A stretch of DNA of 64,000 nt from Streptomyces fradiae ATCC 10745 = DSM 40063 (GTDB lineage: Bacteria > Actinomycetota > Actinomycetes > Streptomycetales > Streptomycetaceae), in assembly GCF_008704425.1 (NCBI RefSeq), contig NZ_CP023696.1, forward strand, positions 3,086,501 to 3,150,500. The letters run 5' to 3'. Positions 25,216 through 34,623 of the stretch are shown one piece after another; position 1 is the first letter of the stretch, and each line of letters starts with the position of its first letter. The translations under genes and the position numbers were made by a program. The notes beneath the pieces are model-generated. The model was not told where the DNA came from. It saw only the letters and a program-made list of their open reading frames with translations, and did not search any database.

Positions 25216-26040
25216 ATGAGTTCTCTGCTGCTGCTGACGAACGCCCTCCAGCCGTCGGCCGAGGTGCTCCCGGCACTCGGGCTGCTGCTGCACAACGTGC
25301 GGGTGGCCCCCGCCGAGGGCCCCGCCCTCGTGGACACCCCCGGCGCCGACGTGATCCTCGTGGACGGCCGCCGCGACCTGCCGCAGGTGCGCTCGCTGTG
25401 CCAGCTCCTGCGCTCCACTGGCCCCGGCTGCCCGCTCCTCCTCGTCGTCACCGAGGGCGGTCTCGCCGCCGTCACGGCCGACTGGGGCGTCGACGACGTA
25501 CTCCTCGACACGGCCGGACCGGCGGAGGTGGAGGCGCGGCTGCGGCTCGCGATGGGCCGCCGGCAGATGTCGGCCGAGGACCTGCCGACGGAGATCCGCA
25601 ACGGCGACCTGTCGGTGGACGAGGCGACGTACAGCGCGAAGCTGAAGGGCCGGGTGCTGGACCTCACCTTCAAGGAGTTCGAGCTGCTCAAGTACCTCGC
25701 GCAGCATCCGGGCCGGGTCTTCACGCGGGCGCAGCTCCTCCAGGAGGTGTGGGGGTACGACTACTTCGGCGGCACCCGCACGGTCGACGTCCACGTGCGG
25801 CGGCTGCGCGCCAAGCTGGGGCCCGAGCACGAGTCGCTGATCGGCACCGTGCGGAACGTCGGGTACCGGTTCGTGGCGCCCGAGAAGGTGGAGCGCGCCG
25901 CCGAGGAGGCGCGGTCGCCGGGCACCCGCCCGGGGTCGCGCACGGGGGGGCGTACGGAGGCGCGGGCACACGCGGCGGCGGGCGGCGGGCAGGACACGCC
26001 CGAAGTCCTCCGGATGGCGGACGGGAAAGATCCCCGGTAG
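25216..26040 (+). CDS. glnR: GlnR, orphan OmpR-type nitrogen regulator
   Basis: A 274-residue atypical response regulator. The receiver domain keeps D50 ('[11 protein letters not shown]') but lacks the rest of the acidic pocket, as in actinobacterial GlnR, which works without a kinase as a charge-stabilised dimer. The C-terminal winged helix ('[20 protein letters not shown]', '[17 protein letters not shown]') is nearly the family consensus. GlnR controls ammonium uptake and glutamine synthetase genes. The last about 50 residues are a variable disordered tail. No sensor kinase lies beside it. Confidence 0.95.
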   Translation: MSSLLLLTNALQPSAEVLPALGLLLHNVRVAPAEGPALVDTPGADVILVDGRRDLPQVRSLCQLLRSTGPGCPLLLVVTEGGLAAVTADWGVDDVLLDTAGPAEVEARLRLAMGRRQMSAEDLPTEIRNGDLSVDEATYSAKLKGRVLDLTFKEFELLKYLAQHPGRVFTRAQLLQEVWGYDYFGGTRTVDVHVRRLRAKLGPEHESLIGTVRNVGYRFVAPEKVERAAEEARSPGTRPGSRTGGRTEARAHAAAGGGQDTPEVLRMADGKDPR

Positions 26041-26091
26041 GCCGCCGCACGACCTGCCCAGAGGCGGGTCACCCCGCGTAGACTGCCGCGC

Positions 26092-27120
26092 GTGGCCAAG
26101 GTGACGCGGGACGACGTGGCACGACTGGCGGGTACTTCCACCGCGGTCGTGAGCTACGTCATCAACAACGGACCCCGGCCGGTCGCCCCGGCCACGCGCG
26201 AGCGTGTCCTCGCCGCCATCAAGGAGCTGGGCTACCGGCCCGACCGGGTGGCCCAGGCGATGGCGTCGCGGCGCACGGACCTCATAGGCATGATCGTCCC
26301 GGACGCGCGGCAGCCGTTCTTCGCCGAGATGGCGCACGCCGTGGAGAGGGCCGCCGCCGACCGGGGGAAAATGGTCCTCGTCGGCAATTCGGACTACCGC
26401 GACGAACGCGAGATCCACTATCTGCGCGCGTTCCTCGGAATGCGCGTGGCCGGCCTGATCCTCGTCAGCCAGGGCATGAGCGAGGTCGCCGCCCAGGAGA
26501 TCGAGGCGTGGGACGCGCGCGTGGTGCTGCTCCACGAGCGGCCCGAGGCGCTGGACGACGTGGCGGTCGTGACGGACGACATCGGCGGCGCCCAGCTCGC
26601 CACCCGCCACCTCCTGGAGCACGGCCACCCGTACGTCGCCTGCCTCGGCGGCACGGCGGCCACCCCCGCGGTCGGCGACCCGGTGGCCGACCACATCGAG
26701 GGCTGGCGCCGCGCGATGCGCGAGGCGGGCCGCTCCGTCGAGGGACGGCTGTACCAGGCGGAGTACAACCGGTACGACGCGTACGAGACCGCGCTGAAGA
26801 TCCTCGCCGGCCCCGACCGGCCGCCCGCGATCTTCTGCACCACGGACGACCAGGCGATCGGCGTGCTGCGCGCGGCGCGGGAGCTTCGGCTCGACGCGCC
26901 GGGGGACCTGGCGGTGGCCGGCTTCGACGACGTGAAGGAGGCCGGGCTGACCGACCCGCCGCTGACGACCGTCTCGTCGGACCGCCCGGCGATGGCCCGC
27001 GCGGCGGTGGACCTGCTCCTCGACGACGGGCTGAAGGTGTCGGCGTCGCGCCAGGACCGGGTGAAGTCGTTCCCGTCGGCGCTGGTGGTCCGCCGCAGCT
27101 GCGGCTGCGACGGCGCGTAG
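26092..27120 (+). CDS. LacI-family transcriptional repressor
   Basis: A 342-residue regulator with GTG start. The N-terminus '[20 protein letters not shown]' is a LacI helix-turn-helix with hinge '[18 protein letters not shown]', followed by a periplasmic-binding-protein-like sugar domain ('[15 protein letters not shown]', '[17 protein letters not shown]'). It ends in a Cys pair ('RRSCGCDG') common in this subfamily. No sugar-use gene is adjacent, so the target and ligand are unknown. The 323-base gap after it (27121-27443) holds CTCGCGCCCCCCGCGTC-like repeats, then the boxes described below. Confidence 0.9.
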   Translation: MAKVTRDDVARLAGTSTAVVSYVINNGPRPVAPATRERVLAAIKELGYRPDRVAQAMASRRTDLIGMIVPDARQPFFAEMAHAVERAAADRGKMVLVGNSDYRDEREIHYLRAFLGMRVAGLILVSQGMSEVAAQEIEAWDARVVLLHERPEALDDVAVVTDDIGGAQLATRHLLEHGHPYVACLGGTAATPAVGDPVADHIEGWRRAMREAGRSVEGRLYQAEYNRYDAYETALKILAGPDRPPAIFCTTDDQAIGVLRAARELRLDAPGDLAVAGFDDVKEAGLTDPPLTTVSSDRPAMARAAVDLLLDDGLKVSASRQDRVKSFPSALVVRRSCGCDGA

Positions 27121-27392
27121 TCCCGCCGCGCCGGCCGCGCGCCGGCGCTCGGCGCCCCGGGCACGCGAGAAGCACCTGTCGGCCGTTGGCCCCTCAGGCC
27201 CACGGGTGCTCGGGTCCACGGGTCCACGGGCGCTCGCGCCCCCCGCGTCCTCGCGCCCCCCGCGTCCTCGCGCCCCGGCGCCCTCGCGCCCCGGCGTCCT
27301 CGCGGCCCCGGCATCCTCGGGCGGCTCACGGGCCCCTGGGCACGGAGCATCCCCACCGGACACACGAGGCCCTGACGGGGTTCTTCACCTCT

Positions 27393-27420
27393 TCTCAGGG
27401 CGCTTTCAGGAACCTTTCAT
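27393..27420 (+). promoter_or_regulatory. Three 11-bp-spaced direct repeats (TCTCAG, TTTCAG, TTTCAT)
   Basis: TCTCAG at 27393, TTTCAG at 27404 and TTTCAT at 27415 lie one helical turn apart, 24 bases before the HtrA-like start. Direct repeats with 11-bp period are how OmpR-family regulators bind, and such a regulator is encoded 1.2 kb downstream. In mycobacteria MprA controls the HtrA protease PepD in this way. No promoter hexamers are clear. Confidence 0.6.
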
Positions 27421-27443
27421 CCACCGGCGGCAGAGTCGTCGGC

Positions 27444-28472
27444 ATGACGGACCACGACCGCGCCCACCCCACCGCCGGTACCGCCCGCCCCGCTTCCGGC
27501 GACGCGACCGCCCCCGGGCGCCCGCGGCGGCGCCGGCGGGCCGGGCGGCCGGTCGGGCTGGTCGCCGCCGCGGCGCTCGTGGCCGCCGCCGTCGGGGGCG
27601 GGGCGGGCGCCCTGGCCCAGCGCCTCGCCGACGGCCCCGCCGCGCCCGCCCCGAGCGCGGCCACCGGCGCCACGGCGGCGCGGGCCGCCGCGACGGGCAC
27701 CGTCGCCGAGGTCGCGCGGGCCGTGTCGCCCAGCATCGTGGAGATCAGGGCCGCGACCGGCTCCGGGGAGTCCACCGGCTCGGGGGTGATCCTCACGGCG
27801 GACGGCGAGGTCGTCACCAACCACCACGTGGTCGCCGGCGCGTCCGAGGTCCGGGTGCGGCTCGCGGACGGCACCGCCTACACCGCCGACGTGGCCGGCA
27901 CCGCCCCGGACAAGGACCTGGCGCTGCTCAGGCTGCGCGGCGCCGAGGGCCTGAAGGCGGCGGCGCTCGGCGACTCCGGCACGCTCCGGGTGGGCGACCC
28001 GGTCGTCGCCATCGGCTCCCCCGGCGGGCTCACCAACACCGTGACCAGCGGGATCGTCTCCGCCCTCGACCGGGAGGTGACGGTCGCGAAGGACGACGGG
28101 AAGGGTGCGGGGCCGGACCGGCCGTACGGGTACGGCGGGGAGCCCTACGGCTACGGCGGGGAGTCCCACGGCGGCGGGGAGTCCCACGGCGGCGGCGCGG
28201 ACGCGTCGCGGCAGCCGTCCGGTACGGCGGGCGCGGACCGGACGACGTACAAGGCGATCCAGACCGACGCCTCCCTCAATCCGGGCAACTCCGGCGGCGC
28301 CCTGATCAACATGCGGGGCGAGGTCGTCGGCGTGAACTCCGCCATGTACGCGCCGAGCGCGGCGACCGGCCGGAGCGCGGGAGCCGGTGCGGCGGCGGGC
28401 AGCGTGGGGCTGGGCTTCGCCATCCCCGTGAACACCGTCAAGGCCGACCTGCCCGCCCTCCGCGGCGCCTGA
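27444..28472 (+). CDS. HtrA/DegP-like membrane-anchored serine protease without PDZ domain
   Basis: A 342-residue protein with a basic cytoplasmic tail, one membrane helix (about 37-60) and an outer trypsin-like domain. The triad is H128 ('TNHHVV'), D158 ('DKDLALL') and S283 ('NPGNSGGAL'). There is no PDZ domain after it, so it is shorter than DegP. Residues about 222-262 are a Gly/Tyr/His insertion between the two barrels. It probably degrades misfolded proteins outside the membrane. The next genes encode a two-component system of the MprAB kind. Confidence 0.9.
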   Translation: MTDHDRAHPTAGTARPASGDATAPGRPRRRRRAGRPVGLVAAAALVAAAVGGGAGALAQRLADGPAAPAPSAATGATAARAAATGTVAEVARAVSPSIVEIRAATGSGESTGSGVILTADGEVVTNHHVVAGASEVRVRLADGTAYTADVAGTAPDKDLALLRLRGAEGLKAAALGDSGTLRVGDPVVAIGSPGGLTNTVTSGIVSALDREVTVAKDDGKGAGPDRPYGYGGEPYGYGGESHGGGESHGGGADASRQPSGTAGADRTTYKAIQTDASLNPGNSGGALINMRGEVVGVNSAMYAPSAATGRSAGAGAAAGSVGLGFAIPVNTVKADLPALRGA

Positions 28473-28524
28473 CCCGTACGCGGCACCCGGCCCCATGTCC
28501 CGCGCCACCCGCACCCGGGCCCCC

Positions 28525-28632
28525 GCCCGCACCCACCACCAAGCCCCCGTCCGGCCCCCCGCCCGCACCCACCACCGGGCCCCCGTCCGGCCCCCCGCCC
28601 GCACCCACCACCAAGTCCCCGTCCGCCACCCG
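28525..28632. repeat. 36-bp tandem repeat, three copies
   Basis: Units beginning GCCCGCACCCACCACC occur at 28525, 28561 and 28597. The first two differ at three positions and the third drifts at its end. The array fills much of the 237-base gap between the protease and response-regulator genes. No gene is present. Confidence 0.85.
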
Positions 28633-28709
28633 GCCCACGCCCGGCCCCCGGCCCGCACGCGCCACCTGGCCCGTGTCCGCCCCCCGGCCCGCGTGCGACG
28701 CTGAAGCGC

Positions 28710-29447
28710 ATGAACACCACCGCCGAGCCCGACCGCATCCTCGTCGTCGACGACGAGCCCGCCGTCCGCGAAGCGCTCCGGCGCAGCCTGGCCTTCGAGG
28801 GGTACGGGACGCTGACCGCCGACGACGGGGTGGACGCGCTGGAGAAGATCGGGGCCTACGCCCCCGACCTCGTCGTCCTGGACGTCCAGATGCCCCGCAT
28901 GGACGGGTTGACCGCCGCCCGGCGGATCCGGGCGTCCGGCTCGACCGTGCCGATCCTGATGCTCACCGCCCGCGACACGGTCGGCGACCGGGTCACCGGC
29001 CTCGACGCGGGCGCCGACGACTACCTGGTGAAGCCGTTCGAGCTGGACGAGCTGTTCGCCCGCATCCGCGCGCTGCTGCGGCGCAGCTCCTACGCCGCGG
29101 GCGGCGCGGAGCGGGGCGCCGGGCCGGGCGACCCCGGTGACGTGCTGGCCTTCGCGGACCTGCGGATGAACCTCGCCACCCGGGAGGTGGCGCGCGGCGG
29201 GCGGCGGGTCGAGCTGACCCGCACCGAGTTCACCCTGCTGGAGATGTTCCTCACGCACCCGCGCCAGGTCCTCACCCGCGAGCAGATCCTCAAGGCCGTG
29301 TGGGGCTTCGACTTCGAGCCGACCTCCAACTCCCTGGACGTGTACGTGATGTACCTGCGCCGCAAGACCGAGGCGGGCGGCGAGCCGCGCCTGGTGCACA
29401 CCGTGCGGGGCGTCGGGTACGTGCTGCGGGAGGGGGGCGGGGAGTGA
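28710..29447 (+). CDS. OmpR-family response regulator (MprA-like)
   Basis: A 245-residue regulator: receiver domain with phosphorylation site in '[13 protein letters not shown]', switch residue in 'MLTARD' and Lys in 'YLVKPFEL', then a winged-helix domain ('[20 protein letters not shown]', '[15 protein letters not shown]'). It overlaps the kinase gene by four bases, so the pair is cognate. It lies just after the HtrA-like protease gene, whose upstream boxes are good candidate sites for it. Confidence 0.93.
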   Translation: MNTTAEPDRILVVDDEPAVREALRRSLAFEGYGTLTADDGVDALEKIGAYAPDLVVLDVQMPRMDGLTAARRIRASGSTVPILMLTARDTVGDRVTGLDAGADDYLVKPFELDELFARIRALLRRSSYAAGGAERGAGPGDPGDVLAFADLRMNLATREVARGGRRVELTRTEFTLLEMFLTHPRQVLTREQILKAVWGFDFEPTSNSLDVYVMYLRRKTEAGGEPRLVHTVRGVGYVLREGGGE

Positions 29448-30889
29448 CGACCGGTCCCGTACGGCGCTTCCGGGCCCTGCCGCTGCGCTCCCGGCTGGCG
29501 CTGCTGACCTCGCTGGCGGTGGCCGTGGCGGTGGCGGCGGTGTCGGTGGCGGCCTGGCTGCTCACGCGGGCGCAGCTGCTGGAGGAGCTGGACCGGTCGC
29601 TGGAGAACACGGCGGCGCCGCAGGAGCAGGTGGTGGAGGCGCTGGTGCGGTGCCGGGCCGGGGTGTCGCCGGACCCGCCCGTACCGGACCGCCCCGGCTT
29701 CGCGTACACGCAGCTGGTCGGGGCGGACGGCGACCGGTGCGTGGCCCGGTACTCGCGGGCGGTGCGGGTGACGGCGCGGGACGTGGAGGTCGCGGCGGGG
29801 GACGCCGAGGAGGCGATGCACACCTCCCGGACGGACAGCGGGGAGGCCGTGCGGGTGCACACCGTGCGGCAGACGGTGACGCTGCCCGGGACCGGTCAGC
29901 GGGTCCCCGTCGCCGTGTCGCTGGCGCGCCCGCTGACCGAGGTGGACGCGGCGCTCAGCCGGCTGGCCCTGCTGCTGACGGCGCTGGCCGGGATAGGCGT
30001 GGTGGGCGCGGGCGCGGCGGGGCTGTGGGTGGCGCGGGCCGGGCTGAAGCCGGTGGACCGGCTGACGGACGCGGCCGAGCACGTCGCCCGTACCGAGGAC
30101 CTGACGGTGCGCATACCGGTCGAGGGCGAGGACGAGATCGCCCGGCTGTCGCGGTCGTTCAACGCGATGACCGGCGCGCTGGCGTCGTCCCGCGACCGGC
30201 AGGCCCAGCTCATCGCGGACGCCGGGCACGAGCTGCGGACGCCGCTGACGTCGCTGCGCACCAACGTCGAGCTGCTGGCCCGCGTGGAGGAGTCCGGGCG
30301 GGCGCTGCCGGCGGAGGACCGGCGGGCGCTGCTGGCGTCCGTGAAGGCCCAGACCGCGGAGCTGGCGGCGCTGATCGGGGACCTCCAGGAGCTGGCCAGG
30401 CCGGACGCGGTGGCGCAGGGCCGGCTGGAGGTGGTCGCGCTGCACGACGTGCTGGACCAGGCGCTGGGCCGGGCGCGGCTGCGCGGGCCGGAGCTGGTGT
30501 TCACGCGGGACGTGCGGCCCTGGTTCGTCCGGGCGGAGCCGGCGGCGCTGGAGCGGGCGCTGGTGAACGTGCTGGACAACGCGGTCAAGTTCTCCCCGCC
30601 GGGCGGGACCGTGGAGGTGCGGCTGGTGGACGGCGTCCTGTCGGTGCGGGACCACGGTCCGGGCGTGCCGGAGGAGGAGCTGCCGCACGTCTTCGACCGG
30701 TTCTGGCGCTCCCCGTCGGCGCGGTCGCTGCCGGGTTCGGGGCTGGGGCTGTCCATCGTGGCGCGTACGGTGCGGCAGGCGGGCGGCACGGTGGCGCTGG
30801 TCCGCGCGGAGGGCGGCGGCACCCGCGCGGAGATCCGGCTGCCGGGCGCGCCGACACCGCCGCCGGGGCCGGCCGGCCCGCGGGGCTGA
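29444..30889 (+). CDS. Sensor histidine kinase (MprB-like)
   Basis: A 481-residue kinase with GTG start in a GTGA overlap. Two membrane helices (about 22-42 and 175-200) flank an outer domain of about 130 residues. HAMP follows ('[20 protein letters not shown]'), then the H-box '[13 protein letters not shown]' and an ATP-binding domain ('[14 protein letters not shown]', 'GSGLGLSIV'). It probably senses envelope stress and phosphorylates the adjacent regulator. The outer domain is not recognisable. Confidence 0.92.
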   Translation: MTTGPVRRFRALPLRSRLALLTSLAVAVAVAAVSVAAWLLTRAQLLEELDRSLENTAAPQEQVVEALVRCRAGVSPDPPVPDRPGFAYTQLVGADGDRCVARYSRAVRVTARDVEVAAGDAEEAMHTSRTDSGEAVRVHTVRQTVTLPGTGQRVPVAVSLARPLTEVDAALSRLALLLTALAGIGVVGAGAAGLWVARAGLKPVDRLTDAAEHVARTEDLTVRIPVEGEDEIARLSRSFNAMTGALASSRDRQAQLIADAGHELRTPLTSLRTNVELLARVEESGRALPAEDRRALLASVKAQTAELAALIGDLQELARPDAVAQGRLEVVALHDVLDQALGRARLRGPELVFTRDVRPWFVRAEPAALERALVNVLDNAVKFSPPGGTVEVRLVDGVLSVRDHGPGVPEEELPHVFDRFWRSPSARSLPGSGLGLSIVARTVRQAGGTVALVRAEGGGTRAEIRLPGAPTPPPGPAGPRG

Positions 30890-30990
30890 GGCGGCGGGGG
30901 TGCGGCGGCGGAGGTGCGGCGGCGGAGGTGCGGCGGCGCGGTGCGGGGTGCTCCGCGCCGCGGTCCGGTCACCCCCGGCAGGCAGACGAA

Positions 30991-31020
30991 CGGGGGCGGA
31001 CCCGAGTGGGCCCGCCCCCG
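30991..31020. terminator. Hairpin between convergent kinase and nucleotidase genes
   Basis: CGGGGGCGG (30991-30999) pairs with CCGCCCCCG (31012-31020) around a 12-base middle that can extend the stem. The genes on both sides converge on it. No T-run. Confidence 0.6.
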
Positions 31021-31030
31021 CCACGAACAC

Positions 31031-31090
31031 GTCACCGCGTGCGCGTCACCACGTCCGCGTACGCGTCACCACGTGCACGTACGCGTCACC
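31031..31090. repeat. Spaced GTCACC direct repeats
   Basis: GTCACC occurs at 31031, 31045, 31065 and 31085, the last three inside near-identical 20-bp units (ACGTACGCGTCACC type). The array lies between the hairpin and the 5'-nucleotidase stop codon. A separate GGAGGTGCGGCGGC repeat occupies about 30900-30945. Confidence 0.7.
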
Positions 31091-31102
31091 GCGCTGCCGC
31101 TC

Positions 31103-32926
31103 CTACTGCCTGACCGTGATCCGGCCGGTCGCGGGCGGCGCCAGCGGGGCGTCCGGCGACGAGTGCTTGCCCAGGTAGGCGATGAAGACGTCCAGGTCGG
31201 AGGCGCCGACCAGCTTGTTCGCGCCCTGGCCGAGGGCGGCGAAGCCGTCGCCGCCGCCCGCGAGGAACTCGTTCATCGCGACGCGGTACGTCGCGGCCGG
31301 GTCGAGCGGCTGCCCGTTCAGCCGGACCGAGGAGGCGTCGACACGGTCGGCGCCGGTCTTCGTCATGTCCAGCGTGTAGGTGAAGCCCCGCGACACCTGG
31401 AGGATCTTCGGGGACGCCTCGTTGGCGCCGCTGACCTGCTGCCGGAGCGCGGCCAGGAGCTGCGCGCCGGTCAGGTCGACCGTGGTCATCATGTTGGTGA
31501 ACGGCTGGACGGTGTACGCCTCGCCGTAGGTGACGATGCCGTCCACGGCCTCGGTGCCCGACTTCGCGCGGACCAGGTCGGCGCGGATGCCGCCGGGGTT
31601 CATCAGGGCGAGCTGCGCGCCGCCCTTGGCCGCCGGGGCGAGGGCCTCCAGCTGGGCGTCGGCGATCAGGTTGCCGAGCGGCTTCTCGTAGGCGGTGGAG
31701 CCGCGGCCGCCGATGTCGGCGGCGATGTGGCCGACGGGGCGGTCGGCGATGGGCGCGGCGAGGCCGTTCCACTTGGCGATGAGGTCGGTCATGTCCGGCG
31801 CCTTCGGCACGTCGCGGGTGACGACGTGGTTGGCGGAGGCGACCTTGGTGCGGACGATGTCGCGGGTGGCGCGGTCGTAGGTGAGGGTCGTGTCGGTGTA
31901 GAGCTTGCCGAACGACGCCGCCGAGGTGACCGTGCGCGGCTTGCCGGCCGGGTCCGGGATGGTGCAGGCGTACGCCTGGTGGGTGTGGCCGGTGACCAGG
32001 GCGTCGACCTGCGGGCTGAGCTTCTTGGCGATGTCCACGACGGGGCCGGAGATGCCGTCGCCCGGCCCGGGGCTGTCGCAGTCGTGGTTGTACGCGGAGG
32101 AGGCCGGCGCGCCGCCCTCGTGGATCAGGGCGACGATGGAGCGGACGCCCCGGCGCTCCAGGACCTTCGTGTACTTGTTGATCGCCTCGACCTCGTCGCC
32201 GAACTTCAGGCCCTTGATGCCCTCGGCGTTGACGATGTCCGGGGTGCCCTCCAGGGTCACGCCGATGAAGCCGATGCGGACGCCCTTCCTCTCCCACACG
32301 AAGTACGGGTCGAGGATCGGCTTGCCGGTCTTCTCGTCCGTGACGTTCGCGGCCAGGTAGGGGAAGGCGGCGCCCTCGTAGGAGGTGCCCTCGGCGCAGC
32401 CGTCGACGGGGTGGCAGCCGCCGTTCTGGATGCGGGCCAGCTCGGCGGCGCCCTCGTCGAACTCGTGGTTGCCCACGGAACTGACGTCGAGCTTCAGCTT
32501 GTTCAGCGCCTCGACGGTCGGCTCGTCGTGGAACAGGCCGGAGATCAGGGGGGAGGCGCCGATCATGTCGCCGGCGGCGGCGGTGATCGAGTACGGGTTG
32601 CCCTTGCGGGCGTCCCGCAGGTGCGTGGCGAGGTACTCGACGCCACCGGCCTTGATCTTCTCGGTGGTGCCGTCCGCGTGGCGGTGGGTGACCTCGCCGG
32701 AGGAGCCGGCCGGGGGCTCCAGGTTGCCGTGGAGGTCGTTGAAGGAGAGGAGCTGCACGTCGACGGTGCGGCCGTGGGCCTTCTTCCCGTACGTCCAGCC
32801 GCCCGCGCCGTCCTCCTCGGCGGCGCCGGCCGGGAGGGCCGCCACCAGCGCGCCGAGCGTGGCGACTCCGGCCGCGGCGGCGAGTATCCGCCGCCCCGTC
32901 CGGTTCCTGCGTCGTGTAGCTGCCAT
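31103..32926 (-). CDS. Secreted bifunctional metallophosphatase/5'-nucleotidase
   Basis: A 607-residue protein. Signal peptide: basic start, 'ILAAAAGVATLGALVAALPA', cleavage near AGA-AE. Metallophosphatase motifs 'FNDLHGN', 'VGNHEFDEG' and 'GHTHQAY' bind two metals; the C-terminal 5'-nucleotidase domain has 'NPGGIRADL' and 'FLAGGGDGF' for the nucleotide. It releases phosphate from extracellular nucleotides. The start at 32926 is chosen because AAAGGGGA lies at proper distance; ATGs at 32935 and 32953 are closer to or above it. I found no convincing PHO box. Confidence 0.92.
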   Translation of the reverse strand: MAATRRRNRTGRRILAAAAGVATLGALVAALPAGAAEEDGAGGWTYGKKAHGRTVDVQLLSFNDLHGNLEPPAGSSGEVTHRHADGTTEKIKAGGVEYLATHLRDARKGNPYSITAAAGDMIGASPLISGLFHDEPTVEALNKLKLDVSSVGNHEFDEGAAELARIQNGGCHPVDGCAEGTSYEGAAFPYLAANVTDEKTGKPILDPYFVWERKGVRIGFIGVTLEGTPDIVNAEGIKGLKFGDEVEAINKYTKVLERRGVRSIVALIHEGGAPASSAYNHDCDSPGPGDGISGPVVDIAKKLSPQVDALVTGHTHQAYACTIPDPAGKPRTVTSAASFGKLYTDTTLTYDRATRDIVRTKVASANHVVTRDVPKAPDMTDLIAKWNGLAAPIADRPVGHIAADIGGRGSTAYEKPLGNLIADAQLEALAPAAKGGAQLALMNPGGIRADLVRAKSGTEAVDGIVTYGEAYTVQPFTNMMTTVDLTGAQLLAALRQQVSGANEASPKILQVSRGFTYTLDMTKTGADRVDASSVRLNGQPLDPAATYRVAMNEFLAGGGDGFAALGQGANKLVGASDLDVFIAYLGKHSSPDAPLAPPATGRITVRQ

Positions 32927-32959
32927 TGTCCGCATTTCCCCTTTTGACACCACATGACC

Positions 32960-32989
32960 TTACGTGCCGTCAAGTGACGCCGCGGCCAT
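32960..32989 (-). CDS. Possible 9-codon upstream ORF before the 5'-nucleotidase
   Basis: ATG at 32989 follows a perfect AGGAGG and opens MAAASLDGT-stop, ending 33 bases before the nucleotidase start. The ribosome site is better than that of the real gene. It could be a regulatory upstream ORF or chance. Confidence 0.35.
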   Translation of the reverse strand: MAAASLDGT

Positions 32990-33112
32990 GCCTCCTGGTC
33001 TGCTGCCGAGCGCAGCCTAAGGTCAACGCGCGTAGCGCAACAGGGGGGAACGGGTTACGACCTGGTTGCCATCACCCCCCGCGGCCGGGTGCGCCGCCGT
33101 AGGCTCGTACCC

Positions 33113-34096
33113 ATGACCACAGACGTTCGCGCAACAGCCCCCGAGGCGGGACGCCGCATCGAGATCTTCGACGAGCTCACCCCCGAGCAGGCTCGGGACG
33201 TCCTGGACCTGATCGCCGAGGCCGCCCGCACGGACGGCATGCAGGCGGTGTCCGAGCAGGGCAGGCTCCAGCTCAAGGCGTTCCTGACCGCGCGGGACGC
33301 CGCCGCCGGGGGCTCCGGCGAGGGCGGCGGCCGGCGCGAGGGCGTGCGGCACCTGCTGCTCTCCGTCGGCGACCGGCTCGTCGGGTACGCCCAACTGGAG
33401 GACACCGACCCGGTGGAGGCCCCGGCCGCCGAACTGGTCGTCGACCCCGCGATGCGCGGGCGCGGCCACGGGCGGGCGCTGGGCTCCGCGCTCCTCGCCG
33501 AGTCGGGCAAGCGGCTGCGGGTGTGGGCGCACGGCGGCAAGCCGGCCGCCCGCCACCTGGCGCAGGTGCTGGGCCTCACCCTCTTCCGTGAGCTGCGGCA
33601 GCTGCGCCGCCCGCTGGCCCCGCTCGACATCCCGGAGCCGGCCTTTCCGGCCGGGGTCGCGGTGCGCACGTTCGTGCCCGGCCGGGACGACGCGGCGTGG
33701 CTGGCGCTCAACGCCGCCGCGTTCGCCCACCACCCGGAGCAGGGGGCGCTGACCCAGCGGGACCTGGACGACCGCAAGGCCGAGCCGTGGTTCGACCCGA
33801 AGGGCTTCTTCCTCGCGGAGCGCGAGTCCGACGGCGCCCTGGTCGGCTTCCACTGGACGAAGGTCCACGCCGAGGAGCGGCTGGGCGAGGTGTACGTCGT
33901 CGGCATCGCCCCGGACGCGCAGGGCGGCGGCCTCGGCAAGGCCCTCACCGCGACGGGCCTGCGCCACCTGGCGGCCCAGGGCCTGCCGACGGCGATGCTC
34001 TACGTGGACGCCGACAACCCGGCGGCCCTGCGCGTGTACGAGGGCATGGGCTTCACCACCCACGAGGTCGATCTCATGTACCGCACGGAGACGTGA
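33113..34096 (+). CDS. mshD: Mycothiol synthase
   Basis: A 327-residue double-GNAT protein. The N-terminal copy is degenerate ('LVVDPAMRGRGHGRALGSAL'); the C-terminal copy binds acetyl-CoA ('VVGIAPDAQGGGLGKALT') and ends 'VYEGMGFTTHEVDLMY', the MshD hallmark. It acetylates Cys-GlcN-Ins in the last step of mycothiol synthesis. A TAGGCT hexamer 13 bases before the ATG suggests a leaderless mRNA. Divergent from the 5'-nucleotidase. Confidence 0.95.
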   Translation: MTTDVRATAPEAGRRIEIFDELTPEQARDVLDLIAEAARTDGMQAVSEQGRLQLKAFLTARDAAAGGSGEGGGRREGVRHLLLSVGDRLVGYAQLEDTDPVEAPAAELVVDPAMRGRGHGRALGSALLAESGKRLRVWAHGGKPAARHLAQVLGLTLFRELRQLRRPLAPLDIPEPAFPAGVAVRTFVPGRDDAAWLALNAAAFAHHPEQGALTQRDLDDRKAEPWFDPKGFFLAERESDGALVGFHWTKVHAEERLGEVYVVGIAPDAQGGGLGKALTATGLRHLAAQGLPTAMLYVDADNPAALRVYEGMGFTTHEVDLMYRTET

Positions 34097-34238
34097 GGGC
34101 ACGGCGCGCACGCGTGAGGGCACTGCCCGGCCCGTGGCGCCCCCCGTGGCGCCTTCCGTGGCGCCGAAGCACCCGTCCTGACGGGTTCCAGACCCCCGCA
34201 CCTCGCGCCCTGCCGGCCCGGAGCGGGGGTCTTCGCGC

Positions 34239-34571
34239 ATGGGGCCCACAGGCTTCGGGGGAGCCGGCGCGACCGGGGACGGGACCGGCGGAGGCCGCGT
34301 CAGGCGCCGTCCGCCGTGCCGCCCCCGGAGCCCTCGGCGGGCGGGAGGAGCCCGTCGGACCGCTCCCGCCGCTCCCCCGCTCCCGGCCCACCGTTCCCCG
34401 TACGGGTGGGAGGAGCGGTTCGACGACCCTGCGGGGCCGCTGGTGCGCCCGTACCTGGTCCGGTTCGAGGAGAGCGCCCGTCGGCGGCGGCGGCTCGCGC
34501 TCGTACTGGCGGCGGACTTCGGTGCCGACCCGGACGCGCGCGTCCCGCACGGGGCGGGGGCGGGCCGGTGA
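34239..34571 (+). CDS. Small hypothetical protein with basic C-terminal helix
   Basis: A 110-residue reading frame. Only the second half ('GWEERFDDPAGPLVRPYLVR' then 'FEESARRRRRLALVLAADFG') looks like conserved protein, a type of short Arg-rich helix common in small Streptomyces proteins. The ATG at 34239 has GGGGG nine bases before it, but the first half is low complexity, so the true start may lie further in. Unknown function. Confidence 0.5.
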   Translation: MGPTGFGGAGATGDGTGGGRVRRRPPCRPRSPRRAGGARRTAPAAPPLPAHRSPYGWEERFDDPAGPLVRPYLVRFEESARRRRRLALVLAADFGADPDARVPHGAGAGR

Positions 34572-34623
34572 GCGAGGCGCCCGGAGCGGGGACCCGCGCG
34601 GCGGGGCGCAGGGCGGCGTGCGC

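Noticed and set aside
32940-33050. GTCACTTGACG and GGTCATGTGG as PHO-box units before the 5'-nucleotidase
   Set aside because: Units are out of register and fit the consensus poorly.
33040-33075. GGGAAC...GTTG as a sigma-R promoter for mshD
   Set aside because: The spacing is about 13 bases, whereas sigma-R promoters need 18-19.
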